From contig NC_079476.1 of NCBI RefSeq assembly GCF_026230105.1, positions 13,530,709 through 13,594,708 of the forward strand: DNA of 64,000 nt. Direction: 5' to 3'. Origin of the DNA: Diorhabda sublineata (lineage: Eukaryota > Arthropoda > Insecta > Coleoptera > Chrysomelidae). Both the position numbers and the translations under genes were made by a program. Every line of letters begins with the position of its first letter. The stretch's first letter is position 1. Positions 23,011-33,619 of the stretch are shown here, in pieces. The notes under the pieces are model-generated. The model was not told where the DNA came from and made no database searches. It saw only the letters and a list, made by a program, of their open reading frames with translations.

Positions 23011-24987
23011 TTAACCTTTAACCCCTATACTGAAAAATTTTCACACTCTCACTACCATCGGTATGAGATACCGCTGTACATAATATGTGGTATTACTCAT
23101 TTTTTTTTCGAAAATTGAACTTACCTTATTTGTTTTTGCTTTATTAATAATCGCAAAAATAAAACCAAAAGGCTAAAATAAACATTTTAAACAAACAAAA
23201 TAAATGTATGAATGCTATATAGGCAAATATGTACTTTCTTATTTTTCTCGATTTTTTACACAATTGTTACAAATTTTTTTAGCATGATCCAAACAAATTG
23301 GTTTTTCGCATTCTCGGCAAATAAAAAATGTCTTCCGCATTTGGATCTGTTTCTTCTTCTATTTGCAGTAGACGCTCCATACAACTTCTTACCTCTCTTG
23401 GTAATCTAAGGTTTTCATTATATCGATGTTGCATGAATGGTGTGATTAGACTTTTTGCCAGTATTTTGAGGAAGTTGGAGCGATCTATTGGTTCTTAATT
23501 CTTACAGCTTTGATACAAAATGTAGGCGTCGATTAAGCACATAATCATCATTGGTAGGCCATCTGCGAGTTATCTACACCTCCCTTGGACGTATTGTAAT
23601 TGTATCTGAGTCATCTTTTGGAGAATGGTGCATTGAAGAAATTAGCAATACAGCCTGATTTTTCTTAGGAACATAGGAAAGCAAAGTAATGTTTTCTTTG
23701 AATCCGTATAATTTACTACCGACTTTTTTCTTTTTGTCTGCCAAAAAAGAGGGAGGAATCATTGGCTTGTTCTTTTTCAAAGTACCCAAAAATGTTAGTC
23801 CTCTGCTCTGTAATTCAGTTACAAGTTGTAAACTGCTAAACCAATTATCTGCTGTCATTTTTATGTTGGTCTTTTCTATGGGCTTTACTAACCTTACCAC
23901 AGACTGAGTGGGAACCTGCAGTTTTTTTTCTTTTGCTGATAATCCATGACAATACGAACTTTTTTCACAATAAATGTAAGCATTATTTCTGGCATCTGTG
24001 AGGCACATAATCTTTATGCCAAATTTTGCAAGCTTATTGGCATGTACATTACGAATCCTCACCGGCCTCTAAAGCCCACTAGGCTCTCATCCACGCAAGC
24101 AAATGTCCCCAAGGAAAAGTTTTTTTGAGAATTATCAATAAACTTCCTAAATAGATCAGAAATAGCTGTAGCTCTATCTTCCTTCGTTTTCTCTGCTCTA
24201 TCCGTGTCATTATCAAATCTCAATGCGACTAATAAAGTTTCAAACCTTCTTGACATTGTACACCTAAATACATCTCTTCCAGTGCCATCAGTAGCAAACA
24301 AACCCTGTAAACTCTTTCTTCCTTCCTTAAAAACTTCTGTGTATGTAAGCAACTCCAAAAAAGCTCTCATCTCAGCAACATCTACATCTTTCAATGGTGA
24401 ATGGTCTTGGGTCTTGTACTTTGTCTGAATTTGAAAAAGTTTACGATTTGTCCAATGAACAACTTCATGCAGCATATCTGCGCTAAACAGTAGTTCCCAT
24501 ACTTGCAAAGGGCTTGAATTTTCTCTTAATGCTTTTGCTGAACCTCGTACCCGGATAAACTCTTCACTAAGTTGTGACTTCTTGTTCTAGAATTAGCTGA
24601 AGGTGGTTGTTTTGACCATCGGATTACTCCGATTCTGTATCATGCTCACTTTCAGAGACGTAACTTTCATCCTCATCGCTTATGAAATTATAGTCTTCTT
24701 CTAGTTAATTCAAGTACCATTCCTCAAATTTTGGATAATCCGGATGCATCGACGATGGCCCCGCCCTCTGTGAGTGACATCTTTATAAAAGAAAAACCCT
24801 AAAAAAACGAGAAATAAAAAACAATAACAAAAATTCCAACACCTACGTTACTCCCCGGTATGTCTCAAAAAATCGCTATTCCATTGACCGCCAGCGCGCT
24901 ACTAATGTACGCATCAACGGAAACTTGAAAGGCGGGAAATTCAACACCGGCGGGATGAGATACCGCTAGGTAGCGGTTAAAGGTTAA
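23011..24987 (-). mobile_element. piggyBac transposon with TTAA target duplication
   Basis: The element proper is 23015-24983 (1969 bp), flanked by TTAA at 23011-23014 and 24984-24987. The left end reads CCTTTAACCCCTATAC and the right end, reverse-complemented, CCTTTAACCGCTACC: the short inverted repeats expected. Subterminal copies of ATGAGATACCGCT lie inside both ends. It carries one transposase gene on the minus strand. Its insertion splits a BEL/Pao pol gene. Confidence 0.92.
23239..24780 (-). pseudogene. piggyBac transposase, broken
   Basis: Starting at ATG 24780 (MSLTEGGAIVDASG) and followed by an acidic N-terminal part with stops, the frame is then open from 24508 (MQVWELLFSADMLHEVVHWT) through RRFETLLVALRFDN to ACVDESLVGFRGR. 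The three DDE_Tnp_1_7 aspartates can be seen: VDESL (about 24085), MTADNWFSS (about 23840) and CLIDAYILY (about 23535). A Cys-rich C-terminal zinc finger (FGSC..CNNCVKNREK) ends at the stop near 23239. Length is about 513 codons, a little below the usual 550-600. Breaks: stops before 24508, a frame change near 24060 and a stop near 23575. Young looking but not functional. Confidence 0.88.
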
Positions 24988-25190
24988 CTCAACATAAAGG
25001 GTTTCTAATTGATTGTATTTAGAGACTCTGCTAATGATGCCGTTCATATATTTATGTGAGAGAATTGCGGTACTAACGAGAGAGAATGAGGGATTATTGT
25101 CCTTTAGGATGTCCTTTAACACTCTGGTAGCGAGAACAGGAGTACTAGATTGGCCAAAACTAAGTTGCAAAAATGCATACATCTAAACGA
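24988..25190 (-). mobile_element. BEL/Pao retrotransposon relic, reverse transcriptase part
   Basis: The minus strand reads LSFGQSSTPVLATRVLKDI, then ILSHKYMNGIISRVSKYNQL and ETLYVEL. This follows the BEL/Pao reverse transcriptase order V(T/S)FGxxSAPFLAxRxLxxL...Y(V/M)DD. The YVDD box reads KYMNG, so the catalytic aspartates are gone. The frame runs into the piggyBac end. Confidence 0.7.
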
Positions 25191-25199
25191 AAGGACTCA

Positions 25200-25780
25200 T
25201 GCTAAAATACATTTTGCAAATGACGCTAAGGGGGATTGATTTTTATCATACTTATTCTTTCAGCATCGTTACGAGGAAAACCAGTATCAGTTCGAGAGGA
25301 AAAATCAAGAACTATACGTCAATTAGAAGACACCGAAGAATCTTGAACATCAGCTCTGTGGAGAACGAAATTGTTGTGTTCATTCGATAGATTGCAAAAC
25401 AAAGACAGTGGTACCACTCTAACGTGGTCAAGAGAGAGATAATCAAACAAAAATTGTCTATAAAAAAATTCAATACTTTCAAATTTGTTTTTCAAATACT
25501 GAACTGTTTCTTTGCTATTAAGAGAGAGTTTCCTAACTTTTAGTTTAGGTTTGCTATAATTTGCCAGGTAAAATTATAGTAGTTCAAGAAATATATTCTC
25601 AGATAGTTCATCATTGTTCGAACGAACTTTAGGGATCTTTTAGATTTCCCAAAATATTTGTCAACATACTTGTGAGTGCTTCAATACGCCCTCAGATAAG
25701 TTTAATGTAAAATTTTAAATTTTAACACATGTAACTGTTGTCTAAGAAGCATACTGCATTTTCTTTTTTTTTTTTCTATC
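25200..25780. other. Degenerate sequence, no gene supported
   Basis: Possibly further retroelement debris (GC-richer patch at 25260-25440), but no domain could be matched. Confidence 0.4.
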
Positions 25781-25784
25781 ACAG

Positions 25785-25948
25785 AAACTGCATTTGTGCC
25801 TTATCCCTCAACTATTCAAGCTGTGGATGAAGTACCAGACCTTCCAGTAGGACTATCAAAAGTTAAAGCATGTAACAACTATAAATTTCTTTTTTGTGAT
25901 AACCATAATTCGTTTGAAAAGCAAACTGATTTGTTAAATATTAAATAA
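25785..25948 (+). CDS. Candidate terminal exon of an unrecognised gene
   Basis: A long pyrimidine tract ending TTTTTCTATCACAG is followed by an open frame: TAFVPYPSTIQAVDEVPDLP, then VGLSKVKACNNYKFLFCDNH, then NSFEKQTDLLNIK and TAA at 25946-25948. AATAAA overlaps the stop. The strong acceptor and the proline-rich, non-repetitive composition of the first 35 codons look exonic; the AT-rich last 20 codons may be read-through. I do not recognise the protein. No upstream exon was found, so it may be an orphan exon or a gene remnant. Confidence 0.33.
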
Positions 25949-26099
25949 AGATAATTTTATTCAATTATATAAAAAATTTTGATAGAGTTTTGAAAGGTAT
26001 AGATGAAAGATTAAAAGATGGTGATTTCTTGTTTATAATGAGATACAAACACTCAAAAAAATACAAAAAACGGTATAGTGGTAGTTTTATAATGATAGA

Positions 26100-26190
26100 C
26101 ATCTGAAGACGTTAGATAATGAAGCCTGCAGATTTTGTTGTGCAGAGAACGAAACCTCTATCCACATTCTCTACATGATGACATATGATG
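26100..26190 (+). mobile_element. LINE C-terminal zinc-finger fragment
   Basis: Reads DNEACRFCCAENETSIHIL, the CxxC...ExExxxHIL knuckle found after RNase H in I/R1-type LINEs. Only about 30 codons remain. Confidence 0.55.
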
Positions 26191-26343
26191 ATTCTTATAA
26201 ATACATACGTACATGTATTTATCTATATGCTTATTTTGTATTTTTTCGAATATAATAAAAAACTGTGGTTTGTCTCATTTTCTTGTTTCATTTCAGAAGC
26301 CCCATTCTCCCCATAATTGAAATTAGAGAATATTTAAGACCAA

Positions 26344-26457
26344 CTTTCGTCCAGTTTTTTTCCAAACATTTCAATGGAGTTGTATCAACCAAAATGATGT
26401 GATAGTTTTGGTTGATACAATTCCATTTAACTGTTTCGAAAAATAACTGGACGAAAG
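26344..26457. repeat. Long hairpin: about 51-bp inverted repeat, 11-base loop
   Basis: The left arm 26344-26394 begins CTTTCGTCCAGTTTTTTTCC and ends GTATCAACCAAAA. The right arm 26406-26457 is its near-perfect reverse complement (CTTTCGTCCAGTTATTTTTC ... GTATCAACCAAAA), with only scattered mismatches. The loop is TGATGTGATAG. It lies about 500 bases beyond the stop of the dehydrogenase gene on the minus strand, probably outside its 3' untranslated region. It may be a foldback transposon, a hairpin-RNA locus or a microRNA-like precursor. Confidence 0.85.
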
Positions 26458-26951
26458 ATTTGAATTTGAAGTATGCCGCCAAAATTCAATTCATGTACGT
26501 GTAGTGCTCATGAATCAAGAGATGGCGCTGAAATGAGAACTCGAGTTTGCTAAAAGATGTGGTTCATCTATGGTTACGGGCACGTCTCTCAGCTGACCAA
26601 AATTTTACGGTCCGAAATAATGGTGCAGAGTGTCCGTAGACAGTGTCTAATTCCTCTTTCATTTGTGTGTTTTTTATAAATAAAAGTTTGATGACAGATT
26701 GATTCCCTTTTATTTATTTTCAGAAAAATCTCACAAAACTCATTTATATGATTGTCGGATAAAAACTAAGCATCTAGAATGCCTGAAATTTTAGTCAGAA
26801 TATCATAAAACATGCACAAATATATTTCTCAACTTTTCTTGATAAGTGCTGATATCATCAAGATGAGATCAGAAACTTTTCAGAAAATAATGTGGTTCCG
26901 AATCATTCAATTTAGTTTTAAAAGTTGTAATACAAATAGTTTAGATCAAAT

Positions 26952-27099
26952 TTAAACTTCCTTTACGACGTTATTTTTAAAACTATCTCTTACAGGAAAT
27001 ACATATTCATAGGCTGGCTTTCCAGATTCAACAACCCATAGTGATCCGTTATGTGCATATTTTAAAAGTTTAACGCCTTCTACTGCGACGAAATCAGAG
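26952..27099 (-). CDS. SDR gene, exon 5 (C-terminus)
   Basis: 148 bp after a TTTTTTAG acceptor; enters in phase 2. Encodes SDFVAVEGVKLLKYAHNGSL then WVVESGKPAYEY, and ends FKNNVVKEV-stop. The 'NGSxWVxExGKP' stretch forms the substrate-pocket end in this subfamily. Confidence 0.92.
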
Positions 27100-30000
27100 C
27101 TAAAAAATAGACTTTAATTTACATCGACACAGATTGAAAACATTGGAAAGTGAAGTACACTACTGGCTAAAATATTGTATGTGCTGTAACAAAACGAGTT
27201 ATTGAAGTTATATTATTCTTATTCCTCTACTAACAGCAAGCATGTCACCACAAAACATATCGAAGATTTTTAGCCTTAGTCTAACAAACTAAACATAAAA
27301 TTAGTCAAATACTATAATAACTAACACTGCACTAGGATATTTCTTCTTCACCGCCCGGAATACTTTTATTATTTGCCACGTATCTTGAATTTTCAACTAA
27401 CTATTCGGAGCTCCTTATATGTGCTCTTGCAATAAGTTGAGAACATTGTAGAAACTTGTCCAGTAATAGAAAATCTGTCCAGTTTCATTTAACTTTTTTT
27501 GCATAAATATCTATAACATGGTGCCATCTCTTATAGTTTCAATTACATTAAATTATAATTGGTGCAGTTAGATGGCGTGCAGCGTGTACCCATCACACTA
27601 TAGTTTCCACTACATTAAATTATGATGGGAAAATAGCGTGCGACTTACCACCCGTTATAATATATACAAACAGAATTGAATAGCGAGTGGAGACATTTGG
27701 AAAATACACAAAGTCTATGGTATTTATCAAAACCAGTTTCTGGTTATATGGAACTGTTAGTGTACTGTAATGTTTTTTCATGCTAATAAGTTATTTTTAT
27801 CCATAACAGAACTTATATTAGCAAAAGCTCCACATCTGCAATTTTTAGTTTTAAATTGTCACGCGCTAAAATTAAGTTATTTAGTGTTAAGTTGGCAATG
27901 GTAGTCACAAAACTATAATAATGTATCTACGAGTAAATTTGTTCATAACTTATTGGAATCTAATTAGCTCGATATAATTTGATAGTTGTTATTAAGTTTG
28001 CCTCAATTGCAGTATTTAGTATTCCTGTTGGGTTTAGCAAAGTTAATAGTGTATTACACTACAAGAGGTGAAAGTTTTATTTTCGTCTTCGCTTCAGACA
28101 GGACCTTGATTTGTCCCGTGTAGTATATACGATATTTCTTTATAGCCAGTGTAGGTACGAAAGCTTAACATTTACCCACTGTGAGAAGTACACGCGCGCA
28201 TTATATATATTGTTAATACATTTTTATTGTTACTTTTTGTACTAGCTTAAGGCTTTATTGGATAGGCTCTACGAAATCTTTGTATTCATTAACTACTCTA
28301 ATAATGATGTTAAGGACACCAATTATTCGTAAACAAAGCATATAACATACGATAATAGTTGCAATCTCTTTACCGGTCGTGCTTGAAATCGACTGTTTTT
28401 ATATTCCGACAATGTAGCTAACTAGTTTCATTTCTAATTTGTTAGAATCTAAGTGTTATTAACATTGTAACGAGGTTAGATAGGTTATACTGTTTATTAG
28501 GCTATTTTTCTTCCCCCTGTAACTTTTGAATCTATTCAGGCTACTTTAGAAAAAAATCGAGAAAATTTAATTATATGTATAAAGAACAAGAAAGTTGATG
28601 ATTTTAGAAGAAAAAAATCTGAATTTAGGTGTACACTTTAACAAACCTTGATTTAAGTTAATAAATAAAATGAAATATATTATCAATATCTTCACCGATG
28701 TATCACAAGTGTTTTCTACTGAATGATAGGCTTAGGGCGATAAGACTATTTTGATATTTGATAGAATACCTTTGTCTGTTAGCAGGTCCAGTTTTTTCGC
28801 TTGCCATTTTTTGCGCTTCCATATAATCCGGATGTAAAGCACATTGTTCCACTCTGAATAAGGATGTATGTGTACCTCCTGGGCAAATAGCTAGAACTCT
28901 CACTTTGGTTCTTTGGAAATGGAATTCATCGCCCCAAGAGAGCGTCATACCTACTATAGCAAATTTAGTGGCACCGTAAATGGGCATCCAAGGACCAGGC
29001 CTAATACCAGCAATTGAAGATGTATTCAGGATAACAGCTTCATCTCCTTGTTTATATTTTTTGAGATACAGCTCCAGGCCTAGAATAATTCCGTTAATGG
29101 TTCCTCTCTGTAAATAATAAATTTAAATCCTTAAACTAATAGAGTATACTGGGAGGTAGTAAAGCCTTGCACTTCACGTAGTTAATGTAAAACATTGTAA
29201 TTAGATCTATACGAAAACGAATATGTCTATATCCAGAAGTATAAAACATTGGTGATGTTCTGGAAAGGATATTAAATACACAATATAATTATCAATCTAT
29301 AAACCTATAACTATAAAACCAGTATTAGCTATCTGAGAAGAACTGCTTATTGTATGTCAAAACGAACATTAAATTACAGTTCAAATTTCAGTTTCACTAG
29401 AGGTGATTAAAAAGTAGGATGAATAATTTGTTTAAAAACAAAATTAGAGAGTAGCATTGAATTTTAATTGAATCTATAGTATTTCCAGCAATCCACTTAT
29501 ACCAACGATGCTTAATATGATCAAGATATTATTAAAAATCTAATCGGTTAGGTTAGGTTAGGATGATTGGAATAACCTTAATATAATTCTTTTAGATTTT
29601 GAAAAAACTAATTCTATAAAAAATGAAATTTCATTCATTCATAACCTAACCTTGTTTATCGATGAAAATTCATTCATAACGACCTTATCAAATCTAAATG
29701 TTCAATATCATTCATAATCTAGCTTATAAAAAATCAATGTCCTTTATAATTCAACTTATAAAAATTCTATTTCATTCATAATTTAACCTATAAAAATTCA
29801 ACGTCATTCATAACGACTTATCAGAACTTTGAATTGGATGCATGTTTTTCAATTCCCAAAACAAATGTAACCTATAAAATTAAACTAACTCAATATTTAT
29901 AACTACTGTCATTTCGAATGTTGATTTTGAATCATATATATTCAATTTCATTAATATTAGTAATTTTTAATATTTTCATATTTATATACCTACAATGTTC

Positions 30001-33000
30001 ATATTTTTACATTATACTTTGACCATATTTTTAATCCCTGATCGAAAGCTCAAAATTTATGTTAAAAATATTATACTTTGCTTTTATCACCACAATCCCA
30101 CAAGTAGCACATTTACCACCTAGTTAGTACAAAAAACTTGAACATTCGTTTTAGTGATAATAAAATAGATCTCCCGAAATATTCATTAAAGTTTGATTAT
30201 TACGTAGAAGGAATAATTTAAAACAACAAAAATTAATGAGAAGACCTAACCGTGACGATTTTAGGTGCTGTTTACTGGTTCTTAATACTATTTCCTAACT
30301 ATGAGGTGATAATGAGGTTGCTTAAACTGTTAGTTCACTGATTTATATTTAAAACTCACTAATTTGCACTAAGAACCTAAAGGAACTAAGGAATGTTAAA
30401 ACGGACATAAAGGCCATTAAAGTAATTGATAAATTGGTAAGCGAATGATGTGTACTGTCTGAAAGGTGAAAGCAACGGGGTGTCGTATTTTTTTTTGTCT
30501 AAACTTTTTGAATTACTCTAAAAAGCCGGTTAATATATTCAAGGGGGTCGATCATGCTTAGCCTAGAGAAAGACGTATTAATTTCATAATTCCAAACCAA
30601 TAGGTTTGATTGTAGAATTGTAATCCAGATGAAATGAATCGACAATCAGACCTACAAATGTTGTTTGGCCCATTGATTTTTCAAAACTTTGTTTTATAAT
30701 ATTTATTTTAGAATACATAGAAGTTACTGAAATTCATCAATCTATAAAAGTTGATAAATATAAATTTATATATTTTCTCGAATAAATGTATTATCTTCAG
30801 ATTGGAAATTTTCCGCCCTTAATTTCTTCCTTCCAGAAAAAAATATAAAGCAGCTCTCGTGATTCATGGGAAAGAAACCTAAGCACTTATCAAAATGATG
30901 TGTCACTTCCCATTTGAAATTCTAATGTGAGTGTTCAAATTAACACCCCGTATTTAATTATGTGCAAAATTCCGAGAGAAATTATTATTTACTTCACATT
31001 AACTATGTTTGTCAAGCTCTGATTTGAGGATGCGTTCTTAGAAATAGATTAGGTCTGTTGCAGCCAATTTTCATTTGTTTATAACAACTTCTACTTTCCA
31101 TCGAATTCTATATTGTTACAAACTTGCCCACTGAATCTGCGATGCCGATCCTGTTCTAATATGTTATCTAAGCTAAAATGTGGCAGATGCGCTTTTTTAT
31201 TTGTGACCTGTATCCTTTATCTTATATTGTGACCGTTGTTAAAGACAATTTGTAATAAGATCTTTTTGTTTGATTACGGCAAACCAGAGATTTCGATAAT
31301 TCGAGGGTTCTAAATATAATTTTGATATATAAAACGGCCGTAGTTAATCAACAATTTGATGTCGAGGTGACAACAAAAACATCGAGACAATGATAAGTGA
31401 ACTAAAAAGTGTATTCAAATAAATTAGATGGTAAGTGTGTACATGAATATTAGTGAATATTTGAGCGTGTAAGTGTTAGGAATAATAAGTGTATAAATAA
31501 AACACATAGGTAAGACACATCGTGAGTATAAATTCATCCCACCGTTTTTTGATTAAAAACAAAATATTTTTATGACGTATAATAGATAAATTAGTTTTCT
31601 TACTATATTCACATCCACTTCTTTTTCCCACTGCAAATCGTTATATATACCAGCGTTGTTAATCAGTATATCGACATTCTTGAAAAGTTCAACAGTTCTT
31701 ATGAACGCTGCTGAAAAAGATGTTAAATATAATTATCTTATTGTCGGAAGGTTTAATTTTGGGAACTTAGTTCAATATTTCGTTATAACTTCTTAAGGAT
31801 TTTAGATGAAAATTTCAATCTGATATCTCAAACTCAAAACATCAAAAACTGATTTGTTTCAGTACTTCTAAATACTTGTTCAACTATTCAGGAGAAAATA
31901 TTAAATAACGAGAAAGGCGCTGAAAACTTTTCTATTCTGAATTTGAGCATCTTTATTTTTAATCAATATAAAACTCTCCCCTACGCTCCAACGCTTCGTG
32001 CGATCCTTCCATTACTTGGACCAGTCTTCTTCTGTCAGCTCCTTCAAAATATACGCTACTTTCTCTTCCTTAGTTTCAACGGACTCTTGTTCCTTGTAAT
32101 ATAGATTTCCCCTCAGAAAACAGATAGAAATATAATCGCGCAAGATCCGACAAGTAAGTCGGATGGTTTAACTTTGAGGTGCTGAAGTTAATAGGAATCG
32201 GGCCGATTTTCCCTTATTCTTTCATGAAGTTTAGCAAGAAGGTAGTAATGTTAATTAATAATTTGAAATTTAAAAACCCAATAAAGCTAGACAATCTCAT
32301 CAATAACGAAAAAAATCATCATTACCTTAAACATTGATTTGTTCTTTCGTGCCTTCTTGTCTCTCGGTAAGGAAGAGAGTAAATTTATGTTGATTTTTAA
32401 TACTATTTCCTAAAGCAAAGAGAGTAAAGTTGCGTCGTATTTTTGGGGCCTGATATTTGTGAACTGTTGTACGGGGGTGAAGTGTGCGCAGTTGAGATGA
32501 AATCGTGTGAGGTATAAATGGTAGAGGTGTGAAGAACTATCTTATATGTGGGTAAAGAAGTGTTCAGTTTTACGCCGTAAATCACAGTTTAAAACCCACC
32601 AGAATGACGCTCGTGCGTACAGTGAATAATATGACGTAAGCGAATTGAGATATGTGGAGTTGAATACTTAATATTTTTGTTAACTATGGTAGTTAGTCAC
32701 AGAACGACATTAAAAACTTCAATTGTTGTTGTAGTCCACATTTATTAGATAATATAACCTTAAAAATCTAAAAATTTTTACTAACGCTATTGTGGCGCCA
32801 CTTCTATTTATCGCATTCTATGACACTTAATATACACAGATATAGTTCTCCGTATATATCTACACTATATACGTTTCTATTCTTAATGGAACTTGAGTAA
32901 TATTTTCCCATGAAATAAAGTATCTAGGAGTCATCCTGGTTAAAACACTTACTTGAAATAATCATCTAGACAAAGTAAACTCGAAAACCACTGCGACCAT

Positions 33001-33533
33001 GTGAACTAGTCGCAAGCTTGTTGGCAAAACAATGGGACTTAAGACTAAGATGGTATACTGAGTATACCAAACAATCATCAAACCCAGGATCACATACGCA
33101 TCTTCCCTTCTCTTCACCTAATAGTAAAAAAAGCATTTGTAGCTCCTACAGGATAATCCAGACAGAAAAATTAAAGCTAGGAAATTTGATAGGTTACCTA
33201 AGAAATCTAAAATTGATAAAGCTAGAAATCTGCGAAAAATCAAATCTTACTGGAAATACACTCCAGGACTAAGCCAATCCGAAAGATTGATAACCATATC
33301 AAATGAAAAGTCTGAGAAGCTTGGCATGGCAGAGAACAACAACTGCAGATTCTGCCAGCAAGCCATGGAAACATCAGAGTATATACACTGCGAATGTCCT
33401 GTCCATCAAATTACACGTTTAATTAATTATAAAAAAAGGTGAGTGAATTATACAAAGTGAAAATTGATTATCAGACTGAAATAATAATACTCTTTTCGCG
33501 TTACATCAATGTCCTAGTATTAATAATCCCTGT

Positions 33534-33619
<86 letters not shown>

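Larger units (their letters stand above)
29108..31603 (-). other. SDR intron 3
   Basis: 2496 bp. Holds three TTAGG units (29548-29562) and a decayed tandem array around 29600-29840. The remainder is AT-rich without a recognised gene. Confidence 0.8.

Noticed and set aside
23689..24428. Several plus-strand frames within the piggyBac
   Set aside because: They are antisense shadows of the transposase.
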